Source: Bacteroidales bacterium (GTDB taxonomy: Bacteria > Bacteroidota > Bacteroidia > Bacteroidales > UBA932). From it: a stretch of 64,000 bases of DNA. The DNA lies in assembly GCA_017557535.1 (NCBI GenBank), contig JAFYYM010000074.1, positions 1 to 64,000 of the forward strand. Direction: 5' to 3'. The notes below the pieces were generated by a model. That model was given only the letters and a program-made list of their open reading frames with translations, was not told the DNA's origin and searched no databases. Shown in pieces: positions 8,090 to 17,365 of this stretch; within the stretch, counting starts at the first letter, position 1, and every line of letters begins with the position of its first letter. A program made the translations under genes and the position numbers.

Positions 8090-8120
8090 CAAAGTTACGA
8101 AAACTATTAATACACACAAA
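8090..8120 (-). promoter_or_regulatory. Bacteroides-type promoter of the DUF3791/DUF3990 operon
   Basis: TTTG at 8120-8117, a 19-nt spacer, then TAACTTTG at 8097-8090: a textbook -33/-7 pair. The -7 box ends only 6 nt before the ATG at 8083, so the mRNA is predicted to be leaderless or nearly so. The DUF3791 frame open upstream of 8083 is therefore not translated. Confidence 0.8.
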
Positions 8121-9014
8121 CTAAAACTCGTCGGATTTCTTGGGCAAGTAGCTTGAGGCTGTTCTTCCAGTAACTTTCCTGAAAAGCCTTGAGAAATAGT
8201 ACGGGTCGCTAATTCCGACTTTATAACAAACCTGATTGATTTTCATTCCACCTTTCTCAAGAAGATTAATGGCGGTTTCTAGCCTTACTCTTTGAATGTA
8301 GCGCATGGGGGAAATCCCAATCTCTCTGTGAAATTGTAATGAAAGGGATGATTTGGAATACCCGGTGTATTCACATAATTCTTCTTGGGTTATCTTCCTC
8401 TCAATATTCTCCATGAGATAATGGCGGCATCTTTCAATAATGGAGGAGTCCGTTCTACCCTCAGAATGTCCTGACCTGTAATCACTCAAATGCTTGATCG
8501 TGCCCAAAAAATAATAAAGAGCGGAATTCGCATATTGGATTTCCTTCATGTCAAAACTTTTGGTCAGTGCTCGGTAAATATCCTCGAAAACGACAAGGCG
8601 GTCGAAGATTCTGGAGTCTTCTGAGAAAGGAATGCTGAATGGCGAGTCAAGACCCTCCGCAAAGTGCTTGGAAAGCGATCCGTGAAAATGAATCCAATAT
8701 AGAGTCCATGGAGAAGCCTCACTGGCACCATATTCATGCTCTACGTCCGGAGGGAGAACTATCAGCTGATTCTCGTGGATAGTATACCGCTTATCTTTTA
8801 TTCTCACCCAACCATCGCCTTTGCGGCAATAGAGAAGTACATACTGTTTGGCTCCATGCTCTCGAAAGCGATAGTGGTATTTTGCTGTAGGGTAATATCC
8901 GATGTCGGTTATATACAATGAGGAAGCGAAACTGTCTCCTTTGATCATTTCTTGTATGGCTTCCGGCAAGACAATTCTACGGCTTCCCACGAATCCTTCT
9001 TTAAGTTTGGGCAT
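8121..9014 (-). CDS. AraC-family transcriptional regulator (cupin sensor)
   Basis: A 297-residue regulator. Residues about 20-150 form an AraC-type cupin arm (ITDIGYYPTAKYHYRFREHG, then LPPDVEHEYG and WTLYWIHFHG), the usual sugar-sensing part. Residues about 195-295 hold the two helix-turn-helix motifs, ending with ISDPYYFSRLFRKVTGRTASSY. The ATG at 9014 is chosen over an upstream TTG at 9074, because a TATTTTTG box lies at 9079-9072. It is divergent from the GH16-led cluster at 9135 and is the only transcription factor near the glycan genes, so it is the best candidate activator of the cluster. Its effector is unknown. Confidence 0.88.
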   Translation of the reverse strand: MPKLKEGFVGSRRIVLPEAIQEMIKGDSFASSLYITDIGYYPTAKYHYRFREHGAKQYVLLYCRKGDGWVRIKDKRYTIHENQLIVLPPDVEHEYGASEASPWTLYWIHFHGSLSKHFAEGLDSPFSIPFSEDSRIFDRLVVFEDIYRALTKSFDMKEIQYANSALYYFLGTIKHLSDYRSGHSEGRTDSSIIERCRHYLMENIERKITQEELCEYTGYSKSSLSLQFHREIGISPMRYIQRVRLETAINLLEKGGMKINQVCYKVGISDPYYFSRLFRKVTGRTASSYLPKKSDEF

Positions 9015-9071
9015 GGTCTTATTCTTTCTGTAAAAATAGGCATTATTGTAAAATTGTCCATCATATTTATG

Positions 9072-9079
9072 CAAAAATA
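9072..9079 (-). promoter_or_regulatory. Candidate -7 box of the AraC regulator
   Basis: TATTTTTG on the minus strand matches TAnnTTTG and leaves a leader of roughly 50 nt before the ATG at 9014. No clear -33 TTTG is visible at the right distance, which would fit a regulated promoter. Confidence 0.45.
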
Positions 9080-9081
9080 CA

Positions 9082-9112
9082 TTTCTTAACCAGTTCGGTT
9101 CTCTTAATTTTG
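9082..9112 (+). promoter_or_regulatory. Promoter of the GH16-DUF5107-symporter-FAD cluster
   Basis: TAATTTTG at 9105-9112 fits the -7 consensus. TTTC at 9082-9085 stands exactly 19 nt before it, one base off TTTG, consistent with an activator-dependent promoter. It faces away from the AraC gene, and the two promoters are back to back in 120 nt. Confidence 0.6.
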
Positions 9113-9134
9113 TGAATAATAAATATATAACCCT

Positions 9135-9926
9135 ATGAGACGATTATTTTGTTTTACACTTTTCATCTCAGTTATCTTGTCATGTTCGGACAAAGTCACT
9201 CCCACACCTGAAGGATATGTCAATCCGGATAACAAGAAAGAGTGGAAGATGATCTGGAATGATGAATTCGACTATCAGACCAGGGACCAGATGTTGCAAG
9301 TCTGGGAATCTTCCAACGCACCAACTTCGCATACCATATGCGGCCGATGGGAGGAGAACCTTGAGGTTGGAGGCGGCACGGTCCGCCTTGTCAATCATAA
9401 AGAGAGCAGAGGCGGTCAGGAATGGACTTCCGCTGACATGGGCACACTCCGGGATTTCAAATATGGTTATTTCGAGAGCAGGTACAAATATGCCGCCGCT
9501 ACCGGAACCAATAACTCTTTCTGGATTTGGACAAGGGATCCCAGGAGGAAGCTAGAGGGGGGTAAGCCTTTCGAGATCGACATCAACGAGGGACATTATC
9601 CTTCCGAGTACACGAATAATGTACACGAGTGGCTTGGAACCATGACGGTGTTTAAACTTATCTCAAGTGATGGAGATAAAATCAATTATCCCGAAATAGA
9701 TTTCTCAAAAGAATACCATCTTTTTGGGGTTGATTGGGAGGAGGATGAGATCGTTTTCTACCTGGATCGCAAAGAGACCCGTCGTGTCAAAAATGAATAC
9801 TGTCATTCCGCTGCTCCGATTAGATTGAGCATGGCCATCCTTGCTTCATGGGCTGGCGAGGTTAATGATGCCATAGACGGCACATTCATGGAGGTTGATT
9901 ATGTCCGGGTTTATACCCGTCGTTAA
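9135..9926 (+). CDS. GH16-family glycoside hydrolase, lipoprotein
   Basis: A 263-residue endo-acting retaining glycoside hydrolase of family GH16, probably on the cell surface or in the periplasm. The signal peptide ends in the lipobox ILSC (Cys17). The catalytic motif is E147-I-D149-I-N-E152, the ExDxxE form, in FEIDINEGHY. The aromatic-rich strand YGYFESRYKYA and the terminal VDYVRVYTRR are typical of the beta-jelly roll. GH16 members cut beta-glucans, carrageenan or agar, or poly-LacNAc chains; the subfamily cannot be fixed here. It leads a four-gene cluster with a DUF5107-TPR protein 25 nt downstream. Confidence 0.88.
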   Translation: MRRLFCFTLFISVILSCSDKVTPTPEGYVNPDNKKEWKMIWNDEFDYQTRDQMLQVWESSNAPTSHTICGRWEENLEVGGGTVRLVNHKESRGGQEWTSADMGTLRDFKYGYFESRYKYAAATGTNNSFWIWTRDPRRKLEGGKPFEIDINEGHYPSEYTNNVHEWLGTMTVFKLISSDGDKINYPEIDFSKEYHLFGVDWEEDEIVFYLDRKETRRVKNEYCHSAAPIRLSMAILASWAGEVNDAIDGTFMEVDYVRVYTRR

Positions 9927-9951
9927 TTATTACTACGCTAGAATTACTTCA

Positions 9952-12900
9952 ATGTCTGATAAAAAAGCGAAAGCTTGGCTTGAGACCGTGGTGATCCCGA
10001 CTTATGAGACCGGTCCGGCAGAAAAGAATCCGGTGTTTCTTGAGGGCAGGGTTTATCAAGGCAGTAGCGGTTCCGTTTATCCATATCAAGTCATAGAGTC
10101 AGTCTCTGACGTTAAGACAAATAAGGCTTATAGGGCGGCTTGGCTTGAAAATGAATATTTGAAAATAATGATCCTCCCAGAATTGGGTGGGAGAGTTCAG
10201 ATGGCTTATGATAAAATAGCAAAGCGTCATTTTATCTACTATAATCATGTGATCAAACCAGCCCTTGTCGGTTTGACCGGACCGTGGATAAGTGGAGGAA
10301 TCGAGTTTAACTGGCCGCAACATCATCGCCCAAGCACTTTCCTTCCGGTTGATTGTAAAGTGGTTGATAATCCGGATGGCAGTGTGACAGTCTGGGTTAG
10401 CGAGATGGAGAAGATGACGCACCAGAAAGGAATGGCTGGCATTACTCTCTATCCAGGTCGGGCGTATCTTGAAGTCAAGGGTGTGGTTTATAACCGTACA
10501 CCTCTTCCGCAAACATTCCTCTGGTGGGCTAATCCGGCCGTGCATGTCAATAACCATTATCAAAGTGTTTTCCCCCCGGACATCAATGCCGTTTTTGATC
10601 ATGGAAAACGAGCAGTCTCGACTTTCCCTATAGCCTCGGGAACTTATTACAAAGTGGATTACAGTGCGGGAGTAGATATCTCTAATTATAAGAATATCAA
10701 GGTACCCACATCTTATATGGCTGTGAACTCCAAGTATGATTTCGAAGGAGGGTACGAGAATGATTCGCGATGCGGGATGCTCCATGTGGCGAATCATCAT
10801 GTCGCTCCAGGGAAAAAACAGTGGACATGGGGGAATGGGGATTTTGGAAAGGCATGGGACCGTAATCTGACAGATCATGATGGGCCATACATTGAATTGA
10901 TGGCGGGAGTTTATACTGAAAATCAGCCGGATTTTTCATGGATAATGCCAGGGGAGGAGAAAGAGTTCACCCAGTATTTCATGCCTTACAGGGAGTTGGG
11001 AATAGTAAAGCAAGCTTCCAAGGATATAATACTGAATGTGGACCAGAATGATAAGGGAAAGGTAAGGATCCGGTTGATGACAACGTCGAAACAGATAGTT
11101 AAGCTTCAGATCATCAATGAATCCGGCATGGTTATCCGCTCTCATGAATATGATTTGGATCCTAGAAATATTTTGGATGAGACTATTGATTTGGGAGATT
11201 ACAACCTAGATAATATCACAGTTAAAGCCAATCGAGTTTCTTGGCATTCCGAGCCAGATGAGATCAAGAGAATTCCCGATGCCGCGAGACCCGCTTTGGC
11301 CCCTGGGGAAATCAAGACAATAGAGCAGCTTTATTTAACAGGATTACACCTTGAGCAGTATCGTCATGCAACGTGGAATCCCACTGATTATTATGAGGAA
11401 GGCCTTAGAAGGGATCCGGAGGATGTACGGTGCAATAACTCTCTTGGTTTATGGTATTTGCGAAGAGGTGTCTTTGATACTGCCGAGAAATACTTCAGGG
11501 TTGCGGTAAGAGTTCTTCAGCGGTATAATCCCAATCCTTATGATGGTGAGCCTTTTTACAATTTGGGATTATGCCTGAAATATCAAGAGCGGTTCGAAGA
11601 GGCGTATGATTGTTTCTACAAGGCAACATGGAATGGGGCGTGGCAGAATTCCGCATATTTCTCATGCGCGCAAATCAGTGTGATTCAGGATCGTATGGAA
11701 GATGCCTTGACAGAAGTTGAACGCAGTCTTTGTGCTGGAAACCATAATCACAACGCAAGAGCTCTAAAGGCGATAATCCTTCGAAAACTAGGCTTAAGGG
11801 AAAGAGCCTTGGCTTTTATTGATGAATCTCTTGATTTAGACCTATTTAACTATGTCGCTCGATTTGAGCGGTATTTCTTGACCGGAGACAAGAAGGATGT
11901 TGAGATAATCAAAGAGATTATGCACGGAAACGTGCATAATTACTACGAGACGGCTCTCGATTATGCGCAGGCGGGTCTATGGGATGAATGTATTGGCGTC
12001 ATACGTTTAGCCGAGACGGCAACATCTTTGACACCAATGGCGTATTATTATCTTGGATGGGCGTATTCACAGTTAGGTGATATCGAGAATTCGAGGCTGT
12101 GTTTCAAGAGCGCTGAGAAGATGGATAGCGCCGGTTGTTTTCCCAATCGTCTTGAAGATATATCAGCGCTTAGGTGCGCCATGTCAATTAATCCCAAAGG
12201 GGCGAAAGCGTATTATTATATCGGTTGCCTTTATTATGATAAGCGCCAATACGACCTGGCTGTTGACGTGTGGGAATCTTCTTTACGGATAGATGCGACA
12301 TTCCCGGCAACATGGCGTTGTCTGGCTTTGGCATCGTTCAATAAGAGGCATAACAAGGAAAAGGCTCTTGAATACATGGAGAGAGCATTCTCACTTGATG
12401 ATTCTGACCCGCGTGTCCTTATGGAGCTTAATCAGTTATATAAGATAACACAAAAGCCACATTCAGATAGACTTTCCCTTTTGGACCGCTACCAGAGTCT
12501 CGTCGCGAGACGTGACGATATGGTTTTAGAGCGAATAACTTTGCTTAATCTTTCAGGCAGGTATGAGGAAGCTATAAAAGAGTTGGAGGTCCATCATTTT
12601 CACCCTTGGGAAGGAGGCGAAGGAAAAGTCCCCGCCCAGTATCAGTTCTCCCGTATGGAGTTGGCTAAACAGATTATTGGGACGCAGGATAAAACCATTA
12701 TCAAAGAAGCGGTTATTCTTCTTGAGGAATGCTTGGTCTATCCTCACAATCTCGGTGAAGGGAAACTGTATCAGGCTCAAGAAAACGACTTTTATTATTT
12801 GCTGGGTAAGGCGTATGAGGTTGCTGGTGACATAAGAAAAGCCCGGCGATGTTGGAGGAAGGCCGCGGAAGGTCTGGTGGAGCCTAATTCGGTTTTGTAT

Positions 12901-13254
12901 TACAATGACGCTAAGCCTGACAAACTTTTCTATGCGGGTTTAGCCATACGAGAATCCGGTGAAAAGGACAAGGCGAACGGGGTGTTCCATAAGCTGATCA
13001 ACTATGGTGAGAAGCATCTATTTGAAACTGTAAAAATGGACTATTTCGCGGTTTCAATGCCAGACTTAAGTGTATGGGATAGTGACTTGCAACTAAACAA
13101 CACTATTCTTTGCGAGTATCTCCTCGCTCTTGGTTTCCTTGGATTAGGCAATATGGTGAAAGGCGAGCACTATTTGGCTGAAGTTGAGCGCCTTGACATA
13201 AACCATCAGGGGGCGAGAGCGATACGTTCATTAATAAAGTATAGTTTACTTTAA
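9952..13254 (+). CDS. DUF5107 and tetratricopeptide-repeat protein
   Basis: An 1100-residue protein with an N-terminal DUF5107 domain (about 35-380; NEYLKIMILPELGGRVQMAYD and WISGGIEFNWPQHHRPST are typical) followed by many TPR units (about 450-1080). DUF5107 has a galactose-mutarotase/supersandwich-like fold found in carbohydrate enzymes. There is no signal peptide, so it should act in the cytoplasm. The start at 9952 (MSDKKAKAWLETVVIPTYE) is chosen because the longer frame overlaps the GH16 gene. Its stop overlaps the symporter start (TAATG). Its place between an endo-glycanase and a sugar symporter points to processing of an imported sugar; the reaction is unknown. Confidence 0.8.
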   Translation: MSDKKAKAWLETVVIPTYETGPAEKNPVFLEGRVYQGSSGSVYPYQVIESVSDVKTNKAYRAAWLENEYLKIMILPELGGRVQMAYDKIAKRHFIYYNHVIKPALVGLTGPWISGGIEFNWPQHHRPSTFLPVDCKVVDNPDGSVTVWVSEMEKMTHQKGMAGITLYPGRAYLEVKGVVYNRTPLPQTFLWWANPAVHVNNHYQSVFPPDINAVFDHGKRAVSTFPIASGTYYKVDYSAGVDISNYKNIKVPTSYMAVNSKYDFEGGYENDSRCGMLHVANHHVAPGKKQWTWGNGDFGKAWDRNLTDHDGPYIELMAGVYTENQPDFSWIMPGEEKEFTQYFMPYRELGIVKQASKDIILNVDQNDKGKVRIRLMTTSKQIVKLQIINESGMVIRSHEYDLDPRNILDETIDLGDYNLDNITVKANRVSWHSEPDEIKRIPDAARPALAPGEIKTIEQLYLTGLHLEQYRHATWNPTDYYEEGLRRDPEDVRCNNSLGLWYLRRGVFDTAEKYFRVAVRVLQRYNPNPYDGEPFYNLGLCLKYQERFEEAYDCFYKATWNGAWQNSAYFSCAQISVIQDRMEDALTEVERSLCAGNHNHNARALKAIILRKLGLRERALAFIDESLDLDLFNYVARFERYFLTGDKKDVEIIKEIMHGNVHNYYETALDYAQAGLWDECIGVIRLAETATSLTPMAYYYLGWAYSQLGDIENSRLCFKSAEKMDSAGCFPNRLEDISALRCAMSINPKGAKAYYYIGCLYYDKRQYDLAVDVWESSLRIDATFPATWRCLALASFNKRHNKEKALEYMERAFSLDDSDPRVLMELNQLYKITQKPHSDRLSLLDRYQSLVARRDDMVLERITLLNLSGRYEEAIKELEVHHFHPWEGGEGKVPAQYQFSRMELAKQIIGTQDKTIIKEAVILLEECLVYPHNLGEGKLYQAQENDFYYLLGKAYEVAGDIRKARRCWRKAAEGLVEPNSVLYYNDAKPDKLFYAGLAIRESGEKDKANGVFHKLINYGEKHLFETVKMDYFAVSMPDLSVWDSDLQLNNTILCEYLLALGFLGLGNMVKGEHYLAEVERLDINHQGARAIRSLIKYSLL

Positions 13255-14933
13255 TGCAAGTTCTTGATTACATAACATTACTTCTTTTCGCCGCAGGGGT
13301 ACTGCTCTCAGGATTGCTTTTGTCAAGAAGTGGCAAGTCTGTCAGATCCTTTTTCAACGCTGGTGGCTCTGTTCCTTGGCCCATGGCCGGACTGTCCCTT
13401 TTCATGGGGTTTTTCTCCGCGGGGACATTTGTGGTGTGGGGTTCAATCGCTTATTCTTATGGCTGGGTTTCTGTCACCATTCAATGGGGAATGTGCCTGG
13501 CCGGCATCATCACGGGGCTGTTTATCGCCCAGAAATGGAATAGGACCGGAGTCCTGACGGCTGCCGAGTACATCACTTCCCGGTTGGGAATCCAGACCCA
13601 GAAGACATACACACTCCTTTTCCTTATTGTGTCCCTCTTCACTACAGGGTCTTTTTTATATCCTGTAGGGAAAATCATAGCGATCTCCACCGGGTTGTCT
13701 TTGACTGTGAGCATCGCCCTTATCGGCCTGGTCAGTATTCTTTACGTCTCATTGGGAGGTTTAAGGGCTGTCGTCGTTACAGATGTCCTTCAGTTTGTGA
13801 TTCTATTTGCGGCCGTATTGATTGTCATCCCTCTCTCATTCCGGCAAGTCGGAGGCGTTTCTTCATGGTTGGAGGCGACTCCGGAGGGTTTCTTTGATTT
13901 GACCGCAGGGCAGTATACCCCGTTATTTGTCATAGCGTTCTCTTTGTATAATACCGCCTTCCTGGCTGGTAATTGGGCATATGTCCAAAGGTACACTAGC
14001 GTGAAAGATGGCAAAAGCGCCAGAAAGGTCGGACTCTTGTTCGCCGCACTCTATTCTTTCTGCCCCATTCTCTGGATGCTGCCTCCAATGATCTATAGGG
14101 TTCTGAGTCCCGGGCTTGTGGATTTTGGTGACGAAGGCGCTTATCTGCTTATGTGTAAGGAGGTTCTGCCTTCTGGTCTCCTCGGTCTGATGTTGGGTGG
14201 CATGGTGTTCGCGACGGCGAGTTCATTGAACGCGACCTTGAATATATCCTCGGCGGTGTTCACAAATGACATCTTCAAGCGTCTCCGTCCATCTGCCGGG
14301 GAGAAAACCTTGATGAGGGTGGCGAGGCTTTCAACGATTGGTTTTGGGATTGCGGCTATTGTCGTCGCATTGTTGATACCAAGTATGGGAGGAGTTGTCA
14401 ATGTGGTGATAAGTGTAGGGGCCCTTACCGGCGTGCCGCTGTATCTTCCCGTCATTTGGTCATTATTCTCGAAGCGTCAGACAGGAAAAAGCGTACTTGC
14501 GGTTACTCTGATAAGCCTTTTTGTCAATCTCTTTTTCAAATTTGTCACACCGAGTCTTTTCGGCTTTTCTTTAGACAGGACAGGGGAGACCGTTCTTGGT
14601 GTGAGTCTGCCGATTGTCTTGTTGGCTGTTTATGAGCTTATGTCTAAATTCAGGGGTGTGGTTTCTTGTCCACAATATGACGATTATGTGGCGACTCGAA
14701 AAGGCTTTAATGTGAGGGATAAAGCTCCGGAGGAGCCGGATAATGGCAAAGACAACGCCTTTAGTGTGAAGATCATAGGTCTTGGGATTTCCATATCCGG
14801 TGCGTTGATTTGTCTAATTGGCGCTTTGTCCAGGGGAAGCGCTTCCGTTGTATGCCCGATTGGGGGACTATTATTTGTGTTGGGGACATTTCTTTATTTA
14901 AAAGGAAAAAAACTAGCTCGAAATGTTATTTGA
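13254..14933 (+). CDS. Sodium:solute symporter family transporter
   Basis: A 559-residue inner-membrane protein of the SSF (SLC5) family, with about 13-14 hydrophobic helices from residue 4 to the end. SSF hallmarks include the TM1 region LLSRSGKSVRSFFNAGGSVPWP, GLSLFMGFFSAGTFVVW, and the TM8-like ATASSLNATLNISSAVFTND. It probably imports a sugar or sugar acid with sodium. It overlaps DUF5107 by one base and the following FAD oxidoreductase by 11 nt, so the three should be made together and the imported compound may be the substrate of one of them. The substrate cannot be told from sequence. Confidence 0.85.
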   Translation: MQVLDYITLLLFAAGVLLSGLLLSRSGKSVRSFFNAGGSVPWPMAGLSLFMGFFSAGTFVVWGSIAYSYGWVSVTIQWGMCLAGIITGLFIAQKWNRTGVLTAAEYITSRLGIQTQKTYTLLFLIVSLFTTGSFLYPVGKIIAISTGLSLTVSIALIGLVSILYVSLGGLRAVVVTDVLQFVILFAAVLIVIPLSFRQVGGVSSWLEATPEGFFDLTAGQYTPLFVIAFSLYNTAFLAGNWAYVQRYTSVKDGKSARKVGLLFAALYSFCPILWMLPPMIYRVLSPGLVDFGDEGAYLLMCKEVLPSGLLGLMLGGMVFATASSLNATLNISSAVFTNDIFKRLRPSAGEKTLMRVARLSTIGFGIAAIVVALLIPSMGGVVNVVISVGALTGVPLYLPVIWSLFSKRQTGKSVLAVTLISLFVNLFFKFVTPSLFGFSLDRTGETVLGVSLPIVLLAVYELMSKFRGVVSCPQYDDYVATRKGFNVRDKAPEEPDNGKDNAFSVKIIGLGISISGALICLIGALSRGSASVVCPIGGLLFVLGTFLYLKGKKLARNVI

Positions 14934-17202
14934 AGAGTTTAACATATCAGGCCGCGAGCCTTTTGAGGAGTCCATTTCCTGCGACTTTGTGGTTGTGGGA
15001 GGGGGTATGGCAGGTATCTGCGCCGCGATAGAAGCCGCCAGAGCGGGCCTTTCGGTGACCCTTGTGCAAGACCGTCCGGTTCTGGGAGGAAACGCTTCCA
15101 GCGAAGTCAGGCTTTGGATTTTGGGGGCCACTTCCCACATGGGAAACAATAATCGCTGGGCGAGGGAAGGAGGCGTCATAGGTGAGATACTGGTCGAGAA
15201 CTTGTTCAGGAACAAGGATGGCAATCCGGTGTATTTTGACGCCCTCCTGTTGGACAAGGTTCTCTCGGAAAAGAACATAAGACTCTTGTTGAATACCGTC
15301 GTTTATAAGGTTGAGAAGAAGGACGGGCACCAGATTTCCAGGGTCATCGCCTTTAATCCTCAGAATGACACCCGGTACATCCTCTCGGCTCCATTATACT
15401 GTGACGCTTCAGGAGATGGTGTCGTGGCTTATCAGGCTGGGGTGCCTTATCGGATGGGCGCCGAAGATGCCTCGGAATATTCAGAGAAATACAGTCCATC
15501 AGAGACCTTCGGGGAATTGTTGGGCCATTCAATCATGTTTTACACGAAGAGACATGATCACGAGGTGAAGTATGTGGCTCCTTCTTTCGCTCTCAAAGAC
15601 ATAAAGCTTATTCCAAAATATGAGACGATCCATCCGGACATGTGGGGTTGTAGTTATTGGTGGTTCGAATATGGGGGAGAGTTGGACACGGTGCATGACA
15701 CCGAAGAGATTAAGATGGAGCTTCTTAAAGTCATCTATTGCGCATGGGATTACATTAAGAACTCCGGGCGCTTTCCCGAAGCCTCCAATCTATCTCTGGA
15801 ATGGGTCGGTAATATTCCCGGGAAGCGGGAAAGCCGTAGATTTCTCGGCCAATATACCCTGAATCAGAATGATTTGATAGGGCAAACTCACTTCAATGAT
15901 TCCGTCGCTTACGGCGGTTGGGCCGTGGATCTCCATCCTGCCAAAGGGGTGTATTCTTCCTTGCCGAGTTGCAGGCAATACCATTCAAAAGGTATTTATG
16001 AGATTCCTTTAAGATGCTATATCCCTCAAGGTGTTGATAATCTGTTCCTTGCCGGAAGAATCATAAGTGTCACCCATGTCGCGTTTGGTTCAACCAGGGT
16101 CATAGCCACGTGCGCTTTAGGTGGGCAGGCGGTGGGAGAAGCCGCCGCTGTCTGCCATGATTATGGATGCTCTCCAATGGATCTTTTGGATCCGGATAAG
16201 ATGACCATCCTTCAAAGGCGTTTGCAGATAAACGGGCAGAGCATACCGTTTATTCCGATAAAAGACGATGAGGATATTTCCTCTGTCGCGAACGTGGAAG
16301 CCAGTTCCTCATTGTCTCTGTCGGAGATGGAGTTTGACGGCACTTGGAAGTCTTTGGAGTCTGGTGCGGCACAGATGCTTCCTTTACGCGAAGGAGTGGA
16401 CTACAAGTTCTCGGCGAAACTGAGGAGTGAAAAAGAATCTAAGGTGAATGTGTCCCTTTGGGTGAGTTCAAAAGCGTTCAATTATACTCCAGACGTTTGC
16501 CTTTCCACGAAAACCATCGCCTTGAAAGGGGGAGTCCAAGATGTTGAGATCGGTTTTGATAAATGTCTGGAGAGGGACCAGTACGGTTTTATAATCTTCA
16601 CCGCGGATGCTTCTGTTGAGATCGGCATGAGTACTTTCCGTTGTTCCGGAGTTCTTTCCGTATTCAATAGCGGTAATCTTGAAGTCGGCAATCATGGACG
16701 CCAGATCCCTCCGGAGGGCAGTGGCTTTGAGGAGTTCGATTTCTGGTGCCCGGACAGAAGACCTGACGGGAAAAACCTCTCATTAGGTATTTCTCCCGCG
16801 ATACAGGACTTCTCTGTCAGGAACTTGTCAAACGGATTTCTCCGGCCAGGCGTCTCCACAAATGTCTGGGCAGCCCGTCTCGAAGACAAGGTGGCTACTG
16901 TCAGATATGAGTGGGATCAAGAAGTTGAGATAAAAGAGATCACGCTATATTTCGACACAGACTTTGATCACGCCATGGAGTCGGTGCAATGGGGACATCC
17001 GGAAGATGTGGCTCCATTCTGTGTAAGGCATTTCAAGATCCTCAACAAAGACGGGGAGACGTTGGTGGAGAGGACAGAAAACCACGAGACAATCGCCCGT
17101 GTGACATTCCCGACACCTTTGAAAACATCTTCTGTGATTATTGAATTGGAACGTTGCTTTGAGACAGTTCCTATCTCATTGTTTGAGGTCTCAATCAGGT
17201 AA
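14923..17202 (+). CDS. Cytoplasmic FAD-dependent oxidoreductase
   Basis: A 759-residue flavoprotein of the FAD_oxidored family. The dinucleotide-binding motif VVVGGGMAGICAAIEAARAG lies near residues 25-44, followed by LGGNASSEVRLW. A second FAD contact region, FLAGRIISVTHVAFGSTRVI, is near 370-390. After residue 430 there is a C-terminal beta-rich region that looks carbohydrate-binding-like. No signal peptide is present, unlike its relative at 24708. Being coupled to a symporter suggests it oxidises an imported sugar derivative, but the family is poorly characterised and the substrate is unknown. It ends the cluster begun by GH16. Confidence 0.82.
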   Translation: MLFEEFNISGREPFEESISCDFVVVGGGMAGICAAIEAARAGLSVTLVQDRPVLGGNASSEVRLWILGATSHMGNNNRWAREGGVIGEILVENLFRNKDGNPVYFDALLLDKVLSEKNIRLLLNTVVYKVEKKDGHQISRVIAFNPQNDTRYILSAPLYCDASGDGVVAYQAGVPYRMGAEDASEYSEKYSPSETFGELLGHSIMFYTKRHDHEVKYVAPSFALKDIKLIPKYETIHPDMWGCSYWWFEYGGELDTVHDTEEIKMELLKVIYCAWDYIKNSGRFPEASNLSLEWVGNIPGKRESRRFLGQYTLNQNDLIGQTHFNDSVAYGGWAVDLHPAKGVYSSLPSCRQYHSKGIYEIPLRCYIPQGVDNLFLAGRIISVTHVAFGSTRVIATCALGGQAVGEAAAVCHDYGCSPMDLLDPDKMTILQRRLQINGQSIPFIPIKDDEDISSVANVEASSSLSLSEMEFDGTWKSLESGAAQMLPLREGVDYKFSAKLRSEKESKVNVSLWVSSKAFNYTPDVCLSTKTIALKGGVQDVEIGFDKCLERDQYGFIIFTADASVEIGMSTFRCSGVLSVFNSGNLEVGNHGRQIPPEGSGFEEFDFWCPDRRPDGKNLSLGISPAIQDFSVRNLSNGFLRPGVSTNVWAARLEDKVATVRYEWDQEVEIKEITLYFDTDFDHAMESVQWGHPEDVAPFCVRHFKILNKDGETLVERTENHETIARVTFPTPLKTSSVIIELERCFETVPISLFEVSIR

Positions 17203-17288
17203 ATAAAAAAGGGAACTCAAGATCCTGCTATAATTGTATATTTAAGGAGAATAATCTTATCAAATAGGGAAATCTTGGTTTTATTAGT

Positions 17289-17296
17289 TATATTTG
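17289..17296 (+). promoter_or_regulatory. Candidate -7 box of the susC-susD operon
   Basis: TATATTTG fits the Bacteroides -7 consensus and lies 69 nt before the SusC ATG at 17366. The -33 region lacks TTTG. This position also argues that translation does not begin at the longer in-frame start at 17294. Confidence 0.45.
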
Positions 17297-17365
17297 GCTA
17301 ATAATGAATACTTGTTGTCTCGAAATTTAAACAAACCATTATTTATCATTTTAATATTAACCTTT

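Noticed and set aside
17294-17365. Longer start for SusC at 17294
   Set aside because: The extra 24 residues would precede a complete signal peptide and would start inside the predicted -7 box at 17289-17296.
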